Below are positions 1 to 8,251 of a DNA stretch of 64,000 nucleotides, piece by piece. Within the stretch, counting starts at the first letter, position 1; the number at the start of each line of letters is the position of its first letter. A program made the translations under genes and the position numbers. The notes under the pieces are model-generated. The model was not told the DNA's origin, searched no databases, and was given only the letters and a program-made list of their open reading frames with translations. The stretch comes from Pseudomonadota bacterium (GTDB taxonomy: Bacteria; Bdellovibrionota; Bacteriovoracia; Bacteriovoracales; Bacteriovoracaceae). The DNA lies in the NCBI GenBank assembly GCA_027488375.1, contig JAIYBW010000003.1:310001-374000 (forward strand), in the 5' to 3' direction.

Positions 1-920
1 AGTTTTCTAAGTTGAACCAAAGATGTTCTTTCTTCTGGGAAGGTCTCAGTCACATAGAAATATAGTCTTTGTATGACTTCCCAATAGTCATTTCCAGTAA
101 AAATAGATCTCTTTTGATTGGCATAGCTTGGGTCCAGAGATTCAATAAAAATAAAAGGATTTCTGAGTGCCCCACGAGCAATCATCAGAGCATCACATTG
201 AGTATTTTGAAGTCTCTCAGAAACTCCGTAAGGATGATGAAGGTCCCCATTTCCAATGAGTGGGAGCTTTTTTATTTCATTAAGGTTCTCGATAAAATTC
301 CAATCGGCGAGACCCGTATATTGCTGAGTTCTTGTGCGCCCATGTATAGCAACCCATTCGATACCGCTTTCTTTGGCAATTTTGATAATTTCACCCGCAT
401 TTAAAGTACTGGCATCCCAACCGGTTCTAATCTTGATTGAGAGAGGGATTTTAATTTGAGATCTTACTTTTTCAAAAAGTGGTGCGAGATTTTTAATCTC
501 TTTCATGAGTGCAGAACCACCGCCTTTAGAAACAACTTTATTGACTGGGCATCCCATATTGATATCTAGAAATTTTGGTCCATAAGTTTCTGCTACCACT
601 GCGGCCCGGGCCATCGCTTCAGCATCTTCACCAAAAAGTTGAATACCGACATTCTTCTCTAAGGGGTCAATTTTAAGCATTTCGAGGGTTCGCTGATTTC
701 CATAATTGATACCGTGGCAAGAGATAAGCTCTGATACGGTTCCACCGGCACCAAGATCTTCCATTAAAAGTCTATAGGGAAGGTTACAGATTCCGGCCAT
801 GGGGGCCAGTAATAGGCGGGAAGAGAAATCGATTGAACCCAACTGAATGGGCTTTTTGAAAGCTTGGAATTTCTCTAACTTGGCCTGCAGTGCCTGCCCA
901 AATGCTTGAGGTTCTTTCAT
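1..920 (-). CDS. dus: tRNA-dihydrouridine synthase (DusB-like), 3' end cut by window
   Basis: Reading the minus strand from the ATG at 920 gives an uninterrupted frame of about 306 codons that runs off the window's left edge. It is a flavin TIM-barrel tRNA-dihydrouridine synthase, which reduces uridines in the tRNA D-loop using FMN and NADPH. Diagnostic pieces are the N-terminal LLAPMAGICNLPYR, the active-site NMGCPV with the catalytic Cys, KIRTGWD, the HGRTRTQQYTG phosphate/flavin segment, GNGDL and MIARGALRNPFIF. These fit the DusB group, but DusA/B/C cannot be separated safely without an alignment. The C-terminal helical domain is only partly present. It is transcribed divergently from the small secreted protein at 1040. 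Confidence 0.93.
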   Translation of the reverse strand, partial: MKEPQAFGQALQAKLEKFQAFKKPIQLGSIDFSSRLLLAPMAGICNLPYRLLMEDLGAGGTVSELISCHGINYGNQRTLEMLKIDPLEKNVGIQLFGEDAEAMARAAVVAETYGPKFLDINMGCPVNKVVSKGGGSALMKEIKNLAPLFEKVRSQIKIPLSIKIRTGWDASTLNAGEIIKIAKESGIEWVAIHGRTRTQQYTGLADWNFIENLNEIKKLPLIGNGDLHHPYGVSERLQNTQCDALMIARGALRNPFIFIESLDPSYANQKRSIFTGNDYWEVIQRLYFYVTETFPEERTSLVQLRK

Positions 921-1039
921 GCTACGTATTTAAACGAACAATATTGATCTTGCAACCCTCCAAAATTTTTTTCACCATGGGCTTGTCTAAGAGCAAGGGA
1001 CGGCCTATCTTCAGGCGACTATTTCATTGAGGTAATTTT

Positions 1040-1435
1040 ATGATCAAATTGTTACTCGTTGTTTGTCTTATGGGTCTTAACGCTTTTGCCGACCAGACAT
1101 GTTCAACTCAATCTTATGATTTTAGAATCACTGACTCCTATATCGAGGCTCAAGGTCGTGGTCTAGAAATTAAAGTTCCTTACCATCAGATGCGTTCTTT
1201 AAGCCAAAATTCTCGAAGCGATTTTAAGGCCATGGTCAAGCGATTATCCGATATTACACTAACTGATGAAGTATTATCTACAGATGAAGCTTCAAGACTT
1301 TATCGATTCTCTATCACCGTAGCTGATGATGTCGAGGAACTCATCACTCTTAAGTATATTAAGGGATATGATGCATCTGGAGTCCTTGTTGCCCGCTTCA
1401 TGATCAATCAGGATCGTGCCTACCGTTGTTTATAA
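1040..1435 (+). CDS. Small secreted protein, unknown function
   Basis: 131 aa. The N-terminus is a short classical signal peptide (MIKLLLVVCLMGLNAFA, probable signal peptidase I cleavage before DQTC). The mature protein of about 114 residues has two cysteines, one at each end (near residues 21 and 130), which could form a disulfide in the periplasm. I do not recognise the family. A GAGG ribosome-binding site lies about 9 nt before the ATG. The HAD gene follows after 6 bp, so the two may be co-transcribed. Confidence 0.75.
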   Translation: MIKLLLVVCLMGLNAFADQTCSTQSYDFRITDSYIEAQGRGLEIKVPYHQMRSLSQNSRSDFKAMVKRLSDITLTDEVLSTDEASRLYRFSITVADDVEELITLKYIKGYDASGVLVARFMINQDRAYRCL

Positions 1436-1441
1436 TTCTTA

Positions 1442-1906
1442 ATGGTTTTTCATGTCGTTTTTGATTGTGATGGGACATTAGTTGATACATCTTCAGCTAG
1501 ATATTCACTTTATCCTTCAATTAAAACGATTATAACGGACCTCTCTCAAGTTGCGGTCTTATCTATTTGGACTGCAAGAGATCGGGTATCGACTTTGAGA
1601 ATCCTGAATGAAAATCAAGTGTCTCAATTCTTTGAAGCCATCTATTCATCTGATGATTTATATCCAAAGCCTCATGTAAAAGGTCTTCAAGAGCTGACTT
1701 TTGGAGCTGAGAAATCGAAGGTATTTGTAATTGGTGATTCTAGCGTGGATATGATTGGAGCTAAAAATTTTGGAGCAAAGGGCATTGGGGCCTTGTGGAA
1801 TGGTCAATCTCAACCAAATCTCCTTCTTGAAGCAGGCGCGGATTATATAGCGGCAACACCCCAAGAATGCTTTCACTGGATTATGAGTCAACTGCAGGAT
1901 AGTTAA
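1442..1906 (+). CDS. HAD-superfamily phosphatase, capless or small-cap
   Basis: 154 aa. All four HAD motifs are visible: motif I VFDCDGTLVD (nucleophile Asp near residue 8 and acid/base Asp two on), motif II SIWTAR, the motif III lysine in YPKPHVKGL, and motif IV VIGDSSVDMIGAKNFGA. Only about 25 residues lie between motifs I and II, so there is no large C1 cap. It resembles the phosphoglycolate phosphatase/GmhB-like minimal HADs; the substrate cannot be told. There is no Shine-Dalgarno sequence before the ATG. Instead TATAAT sits 6 nt upstream, overlapping the previous gene's stop codon, so either the gene is read through from 1040 or it has a leaderless start. Confidence 0.85.
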   Translation: MVFHVVFDCDGTLVDTSSARYSLYPSIKTIITDLSQVAVLSIWTARDRVSTLRILNENQVSQFFEAIYSSDDLYPKPHVKGLQELTFGAEKSKVFVIGDSSVDMIGAKNFGAKGIGALWNGQSQPNLLLEAGADYIAATPQECFHWIMSQLQDS

Positions 1907-1974
1907 ATTCGACTCTTCGCGTTTTCTGCAAATTCATGTAAGATAGCCTAGTTTTAAATTGAGAGGAGTACCCG

Positions 1975-3411
1975 ATGTTCGATAATTTAAGTGAAAAATT
2001 TTCCGATGCTTTTCGAAGTCTTCGTGGAAAAAATAAAATTTCTGAAGAGAACATTGAAGAAACTCTTAAAGCTGTTAAAACCGCATTACTTGAAGCTGAC
2101 GTTAACTTTAAAGTCGTTAAAGAGTTCGTTGAAAAAGTTAAAACAGAAGCATTAGGTGAGAAAGTTCTTCGCGGGGTGGAACCAGGTCAGCAGTTTGTTA
2201 AAATCATGCATGATGAACTGGCCAATCTCATGGGTAAGGAGAATGAGGGTCTCAATGTTAATCGTCCCCCAGTTATGCCAATTCTGATTGTTGGTCTCAA
2301 TGGAGCGGGTAAGACAACTTTTGCTGGTAAGCTTGCTCTTTTTTTAAGAAACAAAAATAAAAAAGATATTTATCTTATTCCTGCTGATAATTTTCGTCCT
2401 GCCGCTAAAGATCAACTTATTACACATGCTAAAAACTTAGGTGTTGATTATTTTGATTCTGATTTAACTCAATCTGCTGTGGATATTGTTAAAAACGGAA
2501 TGGCCGAGGCAAAAAAACTCCATAAGCAAATTGCCATCATTGATACGGCCGGTCGCCTTCAAGTTGATGAAGAGCTGATGGGTCAACTTGTTGATGTACG
2601 CAAATCCCTTGAGCAGCCAGAAGTTTTAATGGTTGCTGATGCCATGACTGGCCAGGAAGCCGTTAACGTGGCCAAAGTTTTCCATGAAAAAGTGGGATTA
2701 ACAGGTGTGGTCCTCTCTAAGATGGATTCTGATGCTAGAGGGGGAGCCGCTCTCTCCATTCGTTATGTCACAGGAGTTCCGATAAAGTTTATTTCTGTGG
2801 GTGAGAAGATGAAGGATCTTGATCCTTTCCATCCGGATCGTCTCGCCAAAAGAATTCTTGATATGGGTGATGTGCTCTCTTTAGTTGAAAAAGCTGAAGA
2901 AGCTATCAACCAAGATGATGCCATGGGCATGATGGCCAATCTTGAAAAAGGCAAATTCACTCTTAATGATTTCGTGAAGCAAATGGAAACGATAAACCGT
3001 TTAGGTTCTTTTGGTTCTATTTTAAAAATGATTCCTGGTATGGGCGGGGCGCTTCGTCAGATGGGTGATCTTAGTGCCGCAGAAGATGAGATGAAGAAAA
3101 TGAAAGTCATGATTAACTCCATGACAAAAAAAGAACGAGAGCACACAAATATTATTGATGCCTCACGCAGAAAGAGAATTGCATCTGGTTCTGGTAAAAG
3201 TGTTCAGGATGTGAATCAGTTTCTCGAACGATTTGAGCAGATGCGTCAAATGATGGTTGGCATGATGGGGATGATGAAGGGCGGTGGACTCCCTCAAATT
3301 CCAGGTATGGGTCCTGTTAAAGGTTTTAGGCAGGCCCCTCAGGCCCAGCAACCTTTTGGGCAAGCCCCAAAATCTCCTAAGAAAGGGAAGTTTGGTAAGA
3401 AGTATTTCTGA
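1975..3411 (+). CDS. ffh: Signal recognition particle GTPase Ffh
   Basis: 478 aa, a full-length SRP54-type protein. The N domain (about 1-95) is followed by a G domain with GLNGAGKTT (G1, residues 107-115), the DNFRPAAKDQL insertion-box segment, DTAGR (G3) and an SKMDSDARGGAALS segment. The last has Ser/Met/Ser where TKxDGDARGG is usual. The M domain carries MIPGMGG, the RNA-binding helices around ASRRKRIASGSGKS, and a Met-rich tail suited to binding hydrophobic signal sequences. The tail ends in a Pro/Gln/Lys-rich extension of about 40 residues. The SD GAGAGGAG precedes the ATG. It heads the ffh-rpsP-khpA-rimM-trmD cluster and works with 4.5S RNA and FtsY in membrane targeting. Confidence 0.98.
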   Translation: MFDNLSEKFSDAFRSLRGKNKISEENIEETLKAVKTALLEADVNFKVVKEFVEKVKTEALGEKVLRGVEPGQQFVKIMHDELANLMGKENEGLNVNRPPVMPILIVGLNGAGKTTFAGKLALFLRNKNKKDIYLIPADNFRPAAKDQLITHAKNLGVDYFDSDLTQSAVDIVKNGMAEAKKLHKQIAIIDTAGRLQVDEELMGQLVDVRKSLEQPEVLMVADAMTGQEAVNVAKVFHEKVGLTGVVLSKMDSDARGGAALSIRYVTGVPIKFISVGEKMKDLDPFHPDRLAKRILDMGDVLSLVEKAEEAINQDDAMGMMANLEKGKFTLNDFVKQMETINRLGSFGSILKMIPGMGGALRQMGDLSAAEDEMKKMKVMINSMTKKEREHTNIIDASRRKRIASGSGKSVQDVNQFLERFEQMRQMMVGMMGMMKGGGLPQIPGMGPVKGFRQAPQAQQPFGQAPKSPKKGKFGKKYF

Positions 3412-3430
3412 GGGGTTATTGGTCTTCGGA

Positions 3431-3459
3431 TTGACTTTAATAAGTTGTTGGCATATAAA
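3431..3459 (+). promoter_or_regulatory. Sigma-70-type promoter for rpsP
   Basis: TTGACT at 3431-3436 and TATAAA at 3454-3459 are separated by exactly 17 bp. Transcription would start near 3466, leaving a leader of about 33 nt before the rpsP ATG at 3499. It would allow ribosomal protein S16 and downstream genes to be expressed more strongly than ffh. Confidence 0.7.
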
Positions 3460-3498
3460 ACATAAAATTTTTTTGTGTACTTTAGAGGAGACATCCAA

Positions 3499-3741
3499 AT
3501 GGTTAAAATTAGAATGGCCCGTGGCGGCCGCAAAAACCGTCCAGTTTATACTATCGTAGCTACAAACTCTCGTAGCCCACGTGACGGCCAATTCCTTGAA
3601 AAATTAGGTCAATATGATCCTAAGGCTTCGGAATCAATCAAGCTTGTTAATGTTGAAGGCATCAAATCTTGGATGACAAAAGGTGCTCAACTTTCTGATA
3701 CCGTAAGAACTTTGCTCAAAAATAACAATATTAAGTTATAA
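3499..3741 (+). CDS. rpsP: 30S ribosomal protein S16
   Basis: 80 aa, the usual length for bS16. The start was chosen at the ATG at 3499 because it follows a GAGGAG ribosome-binding site at 3485-3490 and begins with the conserved MVKIRMARGGRKNRPVY sequence. An in-frame ATG at 3475 would add eight residues not found in the family. Family signatures RSPRDGQFLEKLGQYDP and the C-terminal WMTKGAQLSDTVRTLLK are present. It binds 16S rRNA during 30S assembly. It sits between ffh and khpA as in many bacteria, with its own promoter inside the ffh-rpsP gap. Confidence 0.98.
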   Translation: MVKIRMARGGRKNRPVYTIVATNSRSPRDGQFLEKLGQYDPKASESIKLVNVEGIKSWMTKGAQLSDTVRTLLKNNNIKL

Positions 3742-3794
3742 TATTGCTTAATCTTGGTTTTACTCCAAGAGTCTGACCCTAAAAAGCAGGTGTT

Positions 3795-4037
3795 ATGAGC
3801 AGTGAACTTAAAACTTTGATCGAGTTTGTCTCAAAAGCATTAGTGGACATGCCAGAGCGTGTGGAAGTTAATGAGATTGAAGGTGAGCAGACCACTGTTA
3901 TTGAACTCAAGGTTGATAAATCAGATTTAGGTAAAGTCATTGGAAAGCAAGGCCGTACGGCCCGTGCTTTGAGAACGATTCTAAATGCGGCTTCCACCAA
4001 ACTTAGAAAAAGATCAGTTCTCGAGATTATTGAGTAA
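3795..4037 (+). CDS. khpA: KH-domain RNA-binding protein KhpA (YlqC-like)
   Basis: 80 aa, essentially one type II KH domain. The signature [15 protein letters not shown] (GxxG loop around residues 45-60) is intact. The protein corresponds to the small KH protein found between rpsP and rimM in many bacteria. That family binds RNA, in Firmicutes together with KhpB, and influences translation and cell division; its role here is inferred only from that. A strong terminator-like hairpin follows the stop codon, which could separate its transcript from rimM-trmD. Confidence 0.92.
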   Translation: MSSELKTLIEFVSKALVDMPERVEVNEIEGEQTTVIELKVDKSDLGKVIGKQGRTARALRTILNAASTKLRKRSVLEIIE

Positions 4038-4060
4038 ATTTTGAACCTTTTATAATTGGT

Positions 4061-4110
4061 ACCCCAGATCTTCGCCTTATAAAGGCAAAAGATTCTGGGG
4101 TTTTTTATTT
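4061..4110 (+). terminator. Terminator-like hairpin in the khpA-rimM gap
   Basis: ACCCCAGA (4061-4068) pairs with TCTGGGGT (4094-4101). The stem continues with TCTT/AAGA and GCCTT/AAGGC around a small loop, followed by TTTTTTATTT. It has the form of a strong intrinsic terminator. Unusually, the T-tract runs straight into the rimM ATG at 4112, leaving no room for a ribosome-binding site. Confidence 0.8.
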
Positions 4111-4111
4111 T

Positions 4112-4654
4112 ATGGCCCAGATTGATTCTAAACTTATTAAAATCGCTGATGTCTTTCACCCCCACGGTCTTAAGGGTGAAGTTGAATTGCGCCTTTTGAA
4201 TGATAATTATGATGAGTCCATTCTCGACGAAGGAATGGATGTGCACATCTTTCCTTTATCTGAAAAATCGACAGTTTCCACCCAAGGTGAGAAGTGGGAA
4301 ATTTTGAAACTACGATTTGGAAATAAAGTCATCTGTCAGTTCAAGGGTGTGGTTGATAGGACTCATCTCGAAAAACTCCTTCCTTTTGAAATTCGTGTCT
4401 CTCGAGATGATTTTCCAGAGACTGAGGAAAATGAAATTTATCTTGTTGATCTTGTGGATTGGGATGTTGTTAGTCCGGCCGGAGATAAACTTGGTCACCT
4501 TGAAGGATTTTCAGACAATGGAATGCAATATCTTTTTGAAATTCGATTGAGCGATGGATCTAAAATGACTCTTCCTTATGTTGACGCTTTTTTCCCTAAA
4601 ATTAATTCTGAAGAAAAAACGATAACGATGATCATGCCGGAGTACACAGAGTGA
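4112..4654 (+). CDS. rimM: 16S rRNA processing protein RimM
   Basis: 180 aa, normal RimM length. The N-terminal barrel begins IADVFHPHGLKGEVELRL, and the C-terminal PRC-barrel carries EIYLVDLVDWDVV, GHLEGFSDNGMQYLFEI and TLPYVDAFFPKI. RimM assists maturation of the 30S head and binds ribosomal protein S19. The first codons match the family, so the start is probably right although the preceding 12 nt are the T-tract of a terminator-like hairpin and contain no Shine-Dalgarno sequence. The stop overlaps the trmD GTG start (GTGA), giving translational coupling. Confidence 0.95.
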   Translation: MAQIDSKLIKIADVFHPHGLKGEVELRLLNDNYDESILDEGMDVHIFPLSEKSTVSTQGEKWEILKLRFGNKVICQFKGVVDRTHLEKLLPFEIRVSRDDFPETEENEIYLVDLVDWDVVSPAGDKLGHLEGFSDNGMQYLFEIRLSDGSKMTLPYVDAFFPKINSEEKTITMIMPEYTE

Positions 4655-5382
4655 TAAAACGTATCTGGATCATGACACTTTTCCCAGAAATGTTTAAACC
4701 CTTCCTAGAGTGTGGAGTTGCCGGTGCAGCCTTTAGAGGTGCTCGCGAAGGTGACATTAAATTTGAAATTAAATTTGTGAATATAAGAGACTATTCCACA
4801 ACGAAATATAAGAGCGTTGATGACTCTCCATATGGGGGTGGCCCTGGGATGGTGATGAGAGCAGATATTTTAAAAGATGCTCTGATTAAAGGTGTCCTTG
4901 AAGCTGGTGGATACCAGTCTCTATCAGATCTTGAAGTGATTTATACCTCTCCACGAGGCAAAGTTTGGAATGCTCAAGTGGCAAGAGAATTTGGTCAAAC
5001 ACAATTATCAACTACTTCTAAGGATCTGGTTTTTATAGCTGGCCGATATGAGGGTATTGATGAGCGCTTTTTATCTCTTTACGTTAATTCCTATTATTCG
5101 ATTGGTGATTATGTCCTGACTGGGGGAGAGATTGCTATTATGTCCATGCTTGATTCGGCAGTGAGATTTTTACCAGGAGTTTTGGGTAATAATCTTTCAA
5201 GTGTAGCAGATTCATTTGAGGATGGATTGATTGAATATCCACAGTACACAAAGCCTCGGGAATTTGATGGTCTAGATGTCCCTTCAGTTCTGCTCGAAGG
5301 TCATCACAAAAAAATTATTGAATGGCAGGATGAACAAAAAGTTCAAATGACTAAAAAATTTCGTCCAGATTTAATAAAATAA
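4651..5382 (+). CDS. trmD: tRNA (guanine37-N1)-methyltransferase TrmD
   Basis: 243 aa, GTG start overlapping the rimM stop. TrmD is a SPOUT-fold dimer that methylates G37 next to the anticodon to prevent +1 frameshifting. Visible are the N-terminal WIMTLFPEMFKPFL, SPYGGGPGMVM, the knot/SAM region AGRYEGIDERFL and GDYVLTGGE, and the C-terminal tRNA-binding part QYTKPREFDGLDVPSVLLEGHH. In most bacteria rplS follows directly. Here a convergent lipocalin gene and a large secreted-protein gene intervene before another SPOUT-like gene and rplS. Confidence 0.98.
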   Translation: MIKRIWIMTLFPEMFKPFLECGVAGAAFRGAREGDIKFEIKFVNIRDYSTTKYKSVDDSPYGGGPGMVMRADILKDALIKGVLEAGGYQSLSDLEVIYTSPRGKVWNAQVAREFGQTQLSTTSKDLVFIAGRYEGIDERFLSLYVNSYYSIGDYVLTGGEIAIMSMLDSAVRFLPGVLGNNLSSVADSFEDGLIEYPQYTKPREFDGLDVPSVLLEGHHKKIIEWQDEQKVQMTKKFRPDLIK

Positions 5383-5384
5383 TC

Positions 5385-5900
5385 TTACCATTTTTGCGGC
5401 ACTTTCTTAATGAGAGTAATGTCATAATCAAGTTTTTTTACTCGAGATACAATCTCTTCATAAGTTTTTTCATCTAAAGATGGAGTCCTGGCCATAATCC
5501 ATAAATATTTTCTGCTCGGTAATCCTATAACGGTATAAGAGTAATCTTCCGCCAGATCAATGATGTAGTAGGGGAATTTAAGAGGCCAAAACATCTGTAT
5601 ACGCCATTCAGAATTGGTTTGTTTATCGAAGATGAAAGCTTTTTGAGGCAATTTTTTCTTCTTACCTTCGAAAGAATCCTGATTAAATTCAAAGAGAACA
5701 TCTATCCTATTTTCTTTTTCGTTCCAGGTGTAGGTTTCAACTGCATTATGAGCACCCTCTTCAATAAAAGTGGGGATGTTCGCAATCACGTACCAACGGC
5801 CCATGAACTTATTGATATTAACCGAATCGACTTTTTTAAGAGGGGGTGGACTAGAGCAAGAGAAAAGAGAAATAAGAGTCACTAAAGGTAGTATTTTCAT
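5385..5900 (-). CDS. blc: Lipocalin lipoprotein (Blc family)
   Basis: 171 aa. The N-terminus MKILPLVTLISLFSC ends in a lipobox, so the protein should be acylated at Cys15 and anchored in a membrane. The lipocalin GxW motif is in KFMGRWYVIANIP (about residues 32-44). The C-terminal strand YTVIGLPSRKYLWIMARTP is the pattern seen in bacterial Blc proteins, which bind lysophospholipids and fatty acids and support envelope maintenance. It is convergent with trmD with only 2 bp between stops, and is transcribed away from the 718-aa protein gene. Confidence 0.92.
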   Translation of the reverse strand: MKILPLVTLISLFSCSSPPPLKKVDSVNINKFMGRWYVIANIPTFIEEGAHNAVETYTWNEKENRIDVLFEFNQDSFEGKKKKLPQKAFIFDKQTNSEWRIQMFWPLKFPYYIIDLAEDYSYTVIGLPSRKYLWIMARTPSLDEKTYEEIVSRVKKLDYDITLIKKVPQKW

Positions 5901-6058
5901 AATTTTAGAATACTACAAAGCTTAAGAAATGGCCTTCCCCCATGGCCTAAACATTTTTGCGCCAAGTTTTGCAAGTTCTTGAATATTCACTTGTAAAATT
6001 TACTCAAGGCCAAATAAATATGAAGCTTGGACTCTAGACTCATGATAAACAACGTTCC

Positions 6059-8215
6059 ATGCGTAGCTTCTTTTTCTTAGCATTGATTTGGGTGAGTCCT
6101 GTTCTTGCCGAAAATGTTCCTGGTCAGGAGCTACTGGGTTATTTTTCTGCCAACTGTCGGACTCAAGGGGAATGGACTCGAAGCGCGCTCGCCGATTCTC
6201 GGGCCTTAATAGAAAGTCTGCGATCCATAGCTCAAGATCCAGATTGTCGTGCTCTCTCAGGAAGTATCACTCAACTAGAATTACTTGGTCAGCAGCTTCA
6301 GAGTGTCCAAAGTCTTAACTCAGCTCAGGTTCAAGTTTCAGTTTTAAACTCTAAAGAACAAGAGCTTATGCTCCAGTTGTCTCAGACAAGTGACGTAAGT
6401 GTGATGAGTGAGATCAATTCTAAATTGCGATCTCTTCAAGTTGAAAGAGCTGCCCTTAACGGAAGCTTACTTTCACAGAATCTTCTTAATACCCCAGATA
6501 AATCAGAACTTTTAATGGGAATTGTTCAAACCGCAAATTCCTCATTTAAGCAAATCGTTTCAAATCAGGCTTGTCTGAGTAAAAATGCTCATCTCTTAAA
6601 GTCTGTGACTTCTATTGTGAGTTCAATTGGTGCAACTGTCGCAACTGTTAATCCTGCGCTTGGCCTTGGACTCAGTGCTGGGTCGGCTTTTATGGGTCAA
6701 ACAATTGAGGGCCTAAGACAATCGATGAGTTATAGAAAAATTAGAAAAATTTCTAATAACTCAATTGCTTTTGAAGCTTATAAATGTGCTCTTGAAACCA
6801 TGTCTGAGCGCTGGTGCCAGATGAAAGATGCTGAGTCTTTCTTAAACTTTAAAGCAAACTTTAGAACTCGCCCCATTGAAAACTCCGGTCTTTCATCCGC
6901 GATTAGGCTTAATGACCGGGAAATCCCTGTCATCTTAGAATGGCTCACCAAGGTTCGCGCAGGTGTTACACCAACAACCACATCAGATGCTGGCAGACAA
7001 AGTTTAGTTTTCCAAAGAGATGCTGTCCTAAGATCATTAGAGGCAAATGGTATTGGTCTTATAGAGGAAAATAGGGCGCTTTATAATACTTATGAAGAGG
7101 CTAACGATCGTTGGATTTTTTTAAGAAGCTTAGTCATCACGTTGATTCCATCTGTTGCACCTAATAACATTAAGAATCCTCTTTATGATGTTATTAGCGT
7201 TGGCTACACACCTTATTTTCTTATTGGACTTGCAGATGATAGTAGCATCAGAAATAATCAAGGTACTTACTTAGATTTTAATGCCTGGTCAAAACCAGCA
7301 GGTTTTAATCCGACTCTTGATCTCGTGAAAGAAAGATATCTTGAATGGATTCAAAAAACTCGTATTCGTGTCAACCAAGAATTGACTCAAGTTTTGCAAC
7401 CTGATGCTCTCCAAACTCTTTCAAGTGCCTATGAGCGTTCTGGTAACCGTTGGAAACTTTCTCCAATGGATAGTTTAAAGAATATTATTCTATTCCTTAA
7501 GCAAAATCCTCCTCAAGAGAACAATGAGCCATTCGCTAGGCTCTACCAAGGTACGATTAATAATTTGTCAGCAGTCTACGATATTATTCAGAATGCCGTT
7601 TTAGTGGATGATATTGGCCTTGCTCAATCTCCGGTAGAGCAAATCTTTGAAATAACCCAACTCAAATATGGTACAGTGGTTATTCAGTCTCGATTAGATA
7701 TGATCATTCGCCTCGCACTGATTGAGCTTATTGAACAATCTAAACCTGAGGATCAGGTTCTTGTGGCCCAACTTCTTGCGGCAGAAAGATTTACAGAAAC
7801 ACTCTCTCGCATGTCTGGAACTGATAACCTTGCTCTCATTAAAGCAGATATTAACCGCGCTCAACCGATAACGATTTCTAATTTGAATGCTTTTGGTGAT
7901 ATTTTTGGGAAAAATCTTTCGAAGCTTCTTAAAAATTTGAAAGTAGACGAGGATAAAGCGACTGGAACAGTTAAGAACTCTAAACGTTACGCTCGAACCG
8001 AGTTATGTTTTTTATTACTTGCGATTCCTGAGTTGAATAAAAAAATTGATCAAAGCTTATGTCATGGTGTGAAGTTCAATGCCGTGATTCCTGGAGGCCC
8101 GGAATCAGTGACCTTAGGTTATTCTGAATTTAATAAGGATTTCAATGATCGGGCCTGTGTTTACAGAGATCATTTTCGTCGAAGTAAAATTTATGAGAAT
8201 TGGGGCATAAAGTAG
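6059..8215 (+). CDS. Large secreted protein, unknown function
   Basis: 718 aa with a clear signal peptide (MRSFFFLALIWVSPVLA, cleavage before ENVPGQ). The mature chain is mostly helical in character, with a coiled-coil-like Gln/Leu-rich stretch near residues 85-140. A Gly/Ala/Ser-rich hydrophobic segment near residues 185-225 could insert into a membrane. Cysteines occur in several short contexts, consistent with disulfides. I do not recognise the family. The ATG at 6059 gives the signal peptide directly; the ribosome-binding site is weak. It lies inside what is normally the trmD-rplS interval. Confidence 0.8.
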   Translation: MRSFFFLALIWVSPVLAENVPGQELLGYFSANCRTQGEWTRSALADSRALIESLRSIAQDPDCRALSGSITQLELLGQQLQSVQSLNSAQVQVSVLNSKEQELMLQLSQTSDVSVMSEINSKLRSLQVERAALNGSLLSQNLLNTPDKSELLMGIVQTANSSFKQIVSNQACLSKNAHLLKSVTSIVSSIGATVATVNPALGLGLSAGSAFMGQTIEGLRQSMSYRKIRKISNNSIAFEAYKCALETMSERWCQMKDAESFLNFKANFRTRPIENSGLSSAIRLNDREIPVILEWLTKVRAGVTPTTTSDAGRQSLVFQRDAVLRSLEANGIGLIEENRALYNTYEEANDRWIFLRSLVITLIPSVAPNNIKNPLYDVISVGYTPYFLIGLADDSSIRNNQGTYLDFNAWSKPAGFNPTLDLVKERYLEWIQKTRIRVNQELTQVLQPDALQTLSSAYERSGNRWKLSPMDSLKNIILFLKQNPPQENNEPFARLYQGTINNLSAVYDIIQNAVLVDDIGLAQSPVEQIFEITQLKYGTVVIQSRLDMIIRLALIELIEQSKPEDQVLVAQLLAAERFTETLSRMSGTDNLALIKADINRAQPITISNLNAFGDIFGKNLSKLLKNLKVDEDKATGTVKNSKRYARTELCFLLLAIPELNKKIDQSLCHGVKFNAVIPGGPESVTLGYSEFNKDFNDRACVYRDHFRRSKIYENWGIK

Positions 8216-8216
8216 A

Positions 8217-8246
8217 TTGTCAGGGTCTTAGCCGATCGCTTATAAA
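8217..8246 (+). promoter_or_regulatory. Promoter abutting the TM1570-like gene; possible leaderless start
   Basis: TTGTCA (8217-8222) and TATAAA (8241-8246) are 18 bp apart, each five of six to consensus. The gene's ATG begins at 8252, six nucleotides after the -10 box, where transcription should initiate. No Shine-Dalgarno sequence lies between them, so the mRNA may be leaderless. Confidence 0.6.
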
Positions 8247-8251
8247 AAAGC

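Noticed and set aside
69-404. 111-aa + strand ORF
   Set aside because: It is antisense to the clearly coding dus gene on the minus strand.
3163-3591. 142-aa minus-strand ORF spanning the ffh end and rpsP
   Set aside because: Shadow of two well-identified genes; composition (His/Thr/Arg-rich) is typical of an antisense frame.
3742-3794. CTTGG/CCAAG hairpin between rpsP and khpA as a terminator
   Set aside because: Short stem and no T-tract after it.
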